Part shown: in pieces, positions 22,901 through 25,900 of the stretch | Layout of the letters: every line of letters starts with the position of its first letter | Position numbering within the stretch: position 1 is the first letter of the stretch | DNA from: Gammaproteobacteria bacterium | Lineage (GTDB): Bacteria > Pseudomonadota > Gammaproteobacteria > Thiohalospirales > Thiohalospiraceae | Length of the DNA: 25,900 nt | NCBI GenBank assembly: GCA_014762485.1 | Contig: JABURU010000121.1 | Location: forward strand, 1 to 25,900 | Direction: 5' to 3' | Made by a program: the position numbers and the translations under genes | The notes under the pieces: model-generated | Seen by the model: the letters and a program-made list of their open reading frames with translations, nothing else | The model's database searches: none | Told to the model about the DNA's origin: nothing

Positions 22901-24345
22901 GCAAAGGCTATTACATCCGCTTTGGCACCGACTGGGCTACGGCCACCGATGAGATATACACCGAAAGCACCAAGATCCCAGTGCCACCACTGGCAGCTGG
23001 CCCGCATACGGCACTCATCAAAGCGGTGGACAACAGCGGCAACCTATCGACCAACGCCGCCAGCGTGGCCTTTACGGTTAACGTGCCCACCATTGCCAAT
23101 GTGGCTTATCGCTTCGATGGTGGCGATGTTGTTATCTCATGGGATGCTTCGACCAGCAGTTATGGTATTGATTACTGCACTATATACGACACGGCCAAGG
23201 CCGCTGAAAACAATCTGGCCTCCCCAGACACCAACGAATACCGCCGCAAGGTAGACTGGGGCGGTAATAAAACCTTTGTGATCACCGGTACCGATATAGC
23301 CAACAACGAATCATCTGGCCAGCCCATATTGGTCACGGTCGTCGCACCGTCTCAGCCGCAAGTCACGCCCCAGGTAATAGACAACAATGTACTGTTCCGC
23401 TGGAACGATTGCACCCAGTCGCTGCCAGTCGAACTCTATGAGATTCGCAAGGGCTCGGTATTTGCCACCGCCGAGGTGATAGGCAGCGTGTCTGGCACCT
23501 TCGACGTGATTAACGAAGTCGCTAGCGGTGAGTATGTTTTCTGGTTTGCTGGCAAAGACGTGGCCAAAAACTACGGCACCGAACAACAGCTAACAGTAAA
23601 CGTCGACGAGCCACCGGACTATGTACTCAAACAACTATGGGAAAGCAATTTAACCGGCACGCTCACCAACGCCATCAGTGACGATGGTCTCGTCATTATC
23701 CCAGCGAACACGACCGAAACCTACGCCAACCACTTCGACACACGCGCATGGGCCACCTTTAATGATAAGGCCGCCGCCGGTTATGACTACTGGGCGCAAC
23801 CCGTCCCCAACAGTGGTGTGTATGAAGAGATATTTGATTACGGCGCGGTGCTGCCTGGTGTATTGATTAACGTCACGGCCACGTATGAAGCCATAGGCAA
23901 CGGCACCATTACTCCCACGATCTCAGTCAGAGAGACCGCCGTTGATCCCTGGCTCGACATCACGCCAGGTCAGTGGTCTGTCTATGGCCTCAACTTTCGT
24001 TATGTCAAAGTGCGGTTGGATGTCGACACCGACACCGGGGGCACACCGGCCAACTATGCGTTTTATAAACTCAGCGCGCTGACTGTGCGGCTGGATGTGA
24101 AAAACAAAACTGACCAGTTAACCGGTACCGCCAACGCCGCCGATCCAAGTGGCACCTGGATAGCCTTCAACAAACAATTCATTGACGTAGACAGCATCGC
24201 CTTAGGCATACAAAGCACCGACGAAGTGAAGTACGCCTATGACTTTACGGACGCGCCCTATCCAACAGGGCTGTATGTCTATGTATGGGATTCAACCGGC
24301 GCACGCGCAACCCGCGACTTTAGCGCCGTCGTGAGAGGAGTATAA
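19903..24345 (+). CDS. Tail hub / central fibre protein with Gly-rich and FN3-like domains
   Basis: 1480 residues. Likely the tail-tip hub and host-contact fibre. Residues 1 to about 540 are hub-like, opening with MLAYSENYMNALAEDGQDIREVVRIAFDA and including a long acidic baseplate-type region. About 605-735 is Gly-rich (GGPIGASRSGGGF, LRGGQGAAGAN, TGGAPVNGGAS), suggesting a fibrous or adhesin-like block. Four FN3-like repeats begin near 863 (SPPTGVTASS), 969 (LAPPEDVASI), 1061 (VPTIANVAY) and 1148 (APSQPQVTPQ). The last 245 residues form a beta-rich C-terminal domain opening with PPDYVLKQLWESNLTG. Lambda J has a similar plan, though no direct homology is claimed. Start TAATG overlap with the previous stop. 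Confidence 0.85.
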   Translation: MLAYSENYMNALAEDGQDIREVVRIAFDAAGTDVIYITSHADIDLPVGAVRFDDCLVSSSAVSQRIDPVKGTAGIGHFKFVAQNYADELAAKFAEKDAAGIGMRNLQVSYWWMPTPLAWDDIKDTPTTSQLLHKYGTDELDFGIDCRDVQRIEKGQKIFRLNRTKLRASVSASATKIPVDVADIFELMYHGPSFSDAPGKSVFYVEIEKERIRCTGWEVDATLGLVLLVDTNGRGVLNTRAAEHNIDATTTSDARPDVAEVVYLEMPVIELIYGLMTGVYYSQAGKTFPSGWHCGVPVSLVATADFLRFPDLYDPANPGANPQTRAFVLGRENEDAKKYIEQTLSVTQGLYRPVYGTGEMGLKRIANIGKDAAHVAVLDDTNIISCSQLQYLTDDIVNRFEINWNPSALTGKTTRKTVFKDTASILKHGESTRVLNIPEFRGSIHAFDTLKFLADSVRQRSAGEPLSLTVTCLPMMSYLNNGDVVRVQQDVIDHKGASLRLDRAFEIQEKSIVPDTGQPTFLLAGASEPAAPIPDHEDITVLNDSEYEIGTDITTFANVSVVAGVAYLVGDITLTGASTIADTAGHYYCTYPLAESGGPHTITFTENAVIKVRGGISLPTTRFDGVGRSTRPAGGPIGASRSGGGFVYEEKLGDKDYHSYPGNIVEGGDGALPFVNITNDNGTLVLPALDLRGGQGAAGANSKRETIFNKTTTVATGGAPVNGGASITFIHRGMDSLVSGYIDTSGADGAYGTVWDNKVAAGTSGGGLPGCVLEIVDGAASNMAEWNENVLIAKTGDCPVPPGARSFPVLNADSRVGIGYSYYTHHNQHAPGEAPVNHGIAALCQQYVMPATQAEEDVSESIISPPTGVTASSGTADLLIKQDGTIESRVRVTYINPTHPYFVGNRIEFRRKGDTDWISVSSFTAIDSTEYFLTGLKEGEIYEIRMRSNLRSGEYSVWTSTIEHTVIGKLAPPEDVASITHVFSPANSYFEWPAVSDPDRKGYYIRFGTDWATATDEIYTESTKIPVPPLAAGPHTALIKAVDNSGNLSTNAASVAFTVNVPTIANVAYRFDGGDVVISWDASTSSYGIDYCTIYDTAKAAENNLASPDTNEYRRKVDWGGNKTFVITGTDIANNESSGQPILVTVVAPSQPQVTPQVIDNNVLFRWNDCTQSLPVELYEIRKGSVFATAEVIGSVSGTFDVINEVASGEYVFWFAGKDVAKNYGTEQQLTVNVDEPPDYVLKQLWESNLTGTLTNAISDDGLVIIPANTTETYANHFDTRAWATFNDKAAAGYDYWAQPVPNSGVYEEIFDYGAVLPGVLINVTATYEAIGNGTITPTISVRETAVDPWLDITPGQWSVYGLNFRYVKVRLDVDTDTGGTPANYAFYKLSALTVRLDVKNKTDQLTGTANAADPSGTWIAFNKQFIDVDSIALGIQSTDEVKYAYDFTDAPYPTGLYVYVWDSTGARATRDFSAVVRGV

Positions 24346-24347
24346 CG

Positions 24348-25454
24348 ATGGTCGATTGGGTAAACCCATCAAACGCCACCCAGCACCTTAATGTCATACC
24401 CGAGCTGGAGGCGAAGATAGACGCCATCGCCTTGATGGACCCTGGCACATTCACCAACCTTCCGACAGGCTGGCTACGCTTTGACGATACAGCAAAGAAG
24501 GCGCAGCGGTGGAACGGCACCGCATGGGCCGATGTGTCATGGCTCAATCAGGGCGTGGGGACGGGGGATAGTCCTACGTTTAATGTTGTCAGTATGGCAA
24601 ATGGCAGCAGAATTATAGGCACCACCACAGGCGTGGGCAATCTGTCACATTTAAGGTTTGAGGACAGCGCAGGGACACGCACAGGTTTCGTTGGCGAGGG
24701 TTCCGGCACAAGCAATAACATTTTCTTGACGGCTGACGCTGGAGACATACAACTCTTCCCGCAAATTGGCGGGAAAATATACAACGCCAGGTCAGGCGGT
24801 GAAGTCATCGACACCGGAAACGACTCAACAACCTGTGATGCGTATACATTACAATCACGACTGTCTACGGACTTTTATCACAATGATTCAGTTGTGAGTG
24901 GTGGTCTAGACGCCATCTTCACCAAGTCGGGTGCTTATCTGTCTGATCAGTCTCCGCTCAACGCACCAAACGCAACTTCACAACGATGGACTATTCATCA
25001 ATACAAGCAGAGTTCCTACGGGAACCAGATCGCAATAGAATCTCCGAGTAGTGGCGACACTAGAAATATGTATTACCGCGCATGGGACGCTACTAACGGC
25101 TTCACATCATGGAAACAGGTTATAACGACTGAAAACGACTCAACAACGTGTGATGCGTATTCTGTTGCGGGGAAAACATACACCGTGAAAACATGGTCGC
25201 CTGGTTCTATCGCTGCTGGCGACCTCGCATATTTGGACGTACCTAGTAACGCTGTTATCCCTACTGGCGTAACGACTGGGGAAGCGACTTACTCAGGGAT
25301 TCTTAGCTGGCCATCGGCTGAAGATACCACTTCAGCTGTCCATGCTTACACTGCTCATAATGCCGGTTTTACAGCAACTGGGTGCAGGTTGTACGTTTCT
25401 AACCGTAGCCCCGTCAGCGTAAACCCGACTGTTACATATCTGGAGATTTTGTGA
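24348..25454 (+). CDS. Tail fibre / receptor-binding protein with pyocin-knob-like domain
   Basis: 368 residues. The N-terminal part (1-60) has a WLRFDDTAKKAQRWNGTAW segment common in fibre attachment regions. Residues about 187-262 read as a pyocin-knob domain: LDAIFTKSGAYLSDQSPLNAP..., then YYRAWDATNGFTSWKQVITT with the paired Trp. A motif NDSTTCDAY occurs at 158-166 and 263-271, bracketing the knob. The C-terminal part (from about 275) is a beta-sandwich-like tip, probably the receptor contact. It has its own ribosome site (GAGGAG) two bases past the hub gene. The end overlaps a GTG start. Confidence 0.8.
   Translation: MVDWVNPSNATQHLNVIPELEAKIDAIALMDPGTFTNLPTGWLRFDDTAKKAQRWNGTAWADVSWLNQGVGTGDSPTFNVVSMANGSRIIGTTTGVGNLSHLRFEDSAGTRTGFVGEGSGTSNNIFLTADAGDIQLFPQIGGKIYNARSGGEVIDTGNDSTTCDAYTLQSRLSTDFYHNDSVVSGGLDAIFTKSGAYLSDQSPLNAPNATSQRWTIHQYKQSSYGNQIAIESPSSGDTRNMYYRAWDATNGFTSWKQVITTENDSTTCDAYSVAGKTYTVKTWSPGSIAAGDLAYLDVPSNAVIPTGVTTGEATYSGILSWPSAEDTTSAVHAYTAHNAGFTATGCRLYVSNRSPVSVNPTVTYLEIL
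24816..24845 (+). repeat. 30-bp direct repeat in fibre gene, copy 1
   Basis: Matches 25131-25160 at 28 of 30 bases; both encode NDSTTCDAY in frame. The repeats bracket the knob domain, 315 bases apart (105 codons), so recombination between them would remove or multiply the knob without shifting the frame. Confidence 0.85.
25131..25160 (+). repeat. 30-bp direct repeat in fibre gene, copy 2
   Basis: Second copy of the repeat at 24816. It lies at the boundary between the knob domain and the C-terminal tip. Confidence 0.85.
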
Positions 25455-25729
25455 TTTTTTACCTAATAATCCACTGGCCTTGGTTTTTCAGTAAGTACAC
25501 CGGCTTTGCATTCGGCCCGTTTGTGCTTGTTAAGGACAAATCTAATACCAAAACCATCGGACATGAGCTTGTGCACGTAGAACAATTCTGGCGCATGTGG
25601 ACGGCGCCGTTTTGGGTGGCGTACCTGTACCAACTAATCCGCAACGGGTACAGGGATAATAAGTACGAAGTGGAAGCGCGGGAACGTGCAGAGGAAATGG
25701 AACAGAAATATCTAAAAGGTGATTTATGA
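25451..25729 (+). CDS. Small HExxH putative metallopeptidase-like membrane protein
   Basis: 92 residues from a GTG overlapping the previous stop. The N-terminal hydrophobic segment IFYLIIHWPWFF may anchor it in the membrane, and a second amphipathic or hydrophobic stretch is FWVAYLYQLI. Between them, IGHELVHVEQF has H38-E39-x-x-H42, and NKYEVEARE offers acidic third-ligand candidates (E73, E75). FGPFVLVKD just before the motif recalls small HELVH-VEQ proteins of phages and bacteria whose activity is not established. It follows the fibre gene. The motif is clear; peptidase activity is an inference. Confidence 0.75.
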   Translation: MIFYLIIHWPWFFSKYTGFAFGPFVLVKDKSNTKTIGHELVHVEQFWRMWTAPFWVAYLYQLIRNGYRDNKYEVEARERAEEMEQKYLKGDL

Positions 25730-25900
25730 AAAATTACACACGAATCAACACACACGGCGACGAGGTGCCAACCTCTGCTGAAAATCTGGCAGTAATGGCA
25801 AAGCGCCAAGACATGCCCATGCCGACCACAAAAGACAAAGAGCGCACCGCCAACAGCGAGGGGGTGACGGATGAGGCTATTCTGTCATACATCGAGACCA
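25726..25900 (+). CDS. Hypothetical protein, 3' truncated by window end
   Basis: 58 codons visible, open at the right edge. The ATG overlaps the previous stop (ATGA). The product begins MKNYTRINTHGDEVPTSAE and continues hydrophilic with a Met/Pro stretch (QDMPMPTTKDKE). No family recognised. Operon position after fibre and HExxH genes would suit a lysis or fibre-accessory gene. Confidence 0.65.
   Translation, partial: MKNYTRINTHGDEVPTSAENLAVMAKRQDMPMPTTKDKERTANSEGVTDEAILSYIET

Noticed and set aside
1..25900. CRISPR array, insertion sequence or diversity-generating retroelement
   Set aside because: No spaced direct repeats, transposase or reverse transcriptase was seen; the repeats present are a fibre pair and regulatory elements.

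Overview
The window reads as part of a temperate, tailed double-stranded DNA phage of siphovirus type, most likely a prophage or phage of a gammaproteobacterium. The support is a long plus-strand run of head and tail genes in canonical order, mostly joined by ATGA/GTGA stop-start overlaps, together with a tyrosine recombinase, a P22-type antirepressor and a HicAB module of a type common in gammaproteobacteria. The host cannot be named from the sequence. Both ends are open: the recombinase probably starts before base 1 and the last gene runs off the right end.

Layout, left to right. (1) Bases 1-1235: tyrosine recombinase and an overlapping Mor-like DNA-binding protein. (2) 1253-6944: packaging and portal block, with a terminase-small-like protein, the large terminase, a portal fused to a gp7/MuF-type minor head domain, and three AT-richer small genes between them. 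(3) 6946-7860: an AT-rich HNH-AP2 homing endonuclease with its own terminator. (4) 7966-10955: head block, with a coiled-coil protein, a protease-scaffold fusion containing a probable nested scaffold start, a decoration protein and the major capsid protein, ended by a terminator. (5) 11031-14701: neck and tail block, with connector, completion and terminator proteins, the tail tube, and a tail assembly chaperone with a classic -1 frameshift site. (6) 14704-17295: an accessory island of mixed orientation inside the tail operon. It holds a leftward lipoprotein, a rightward immI-like unit (structured C4-like RNA, small gene, antirepressor) and a leftward hicA-hicB toxin-antitoxin pair. (7) 17373-25900: tape measure, distal tail protein, a 1480-residue hub/fibre protein with four FN3-like domains, a knob-bearing fibre, an HExxH membrane protein and a truncated gene.

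The main regulatory observations are these. An 18-bp element (core TCGGACGAC) occurs three times, just upstream of the terminase block, the head block and the tape measure gene. It is a candidate late-gene promoter or activator site, and the Mor-like protein encoded directly upstream of the first copy is a possible activator. In the accessory island an exact 16-bp inverted pair gives two matching outward-facing promoters, for the lipoprotein and the antirepressor. The leader of the small gene at 15311 has two segments complementary to its ribosome binding region, as expected of a C4-type antisense RNA. The hicA promoter surrounds a perfect palindrome and predicts a leaderless transcript. All of these were read by eye; none has been tested by search or folding software.
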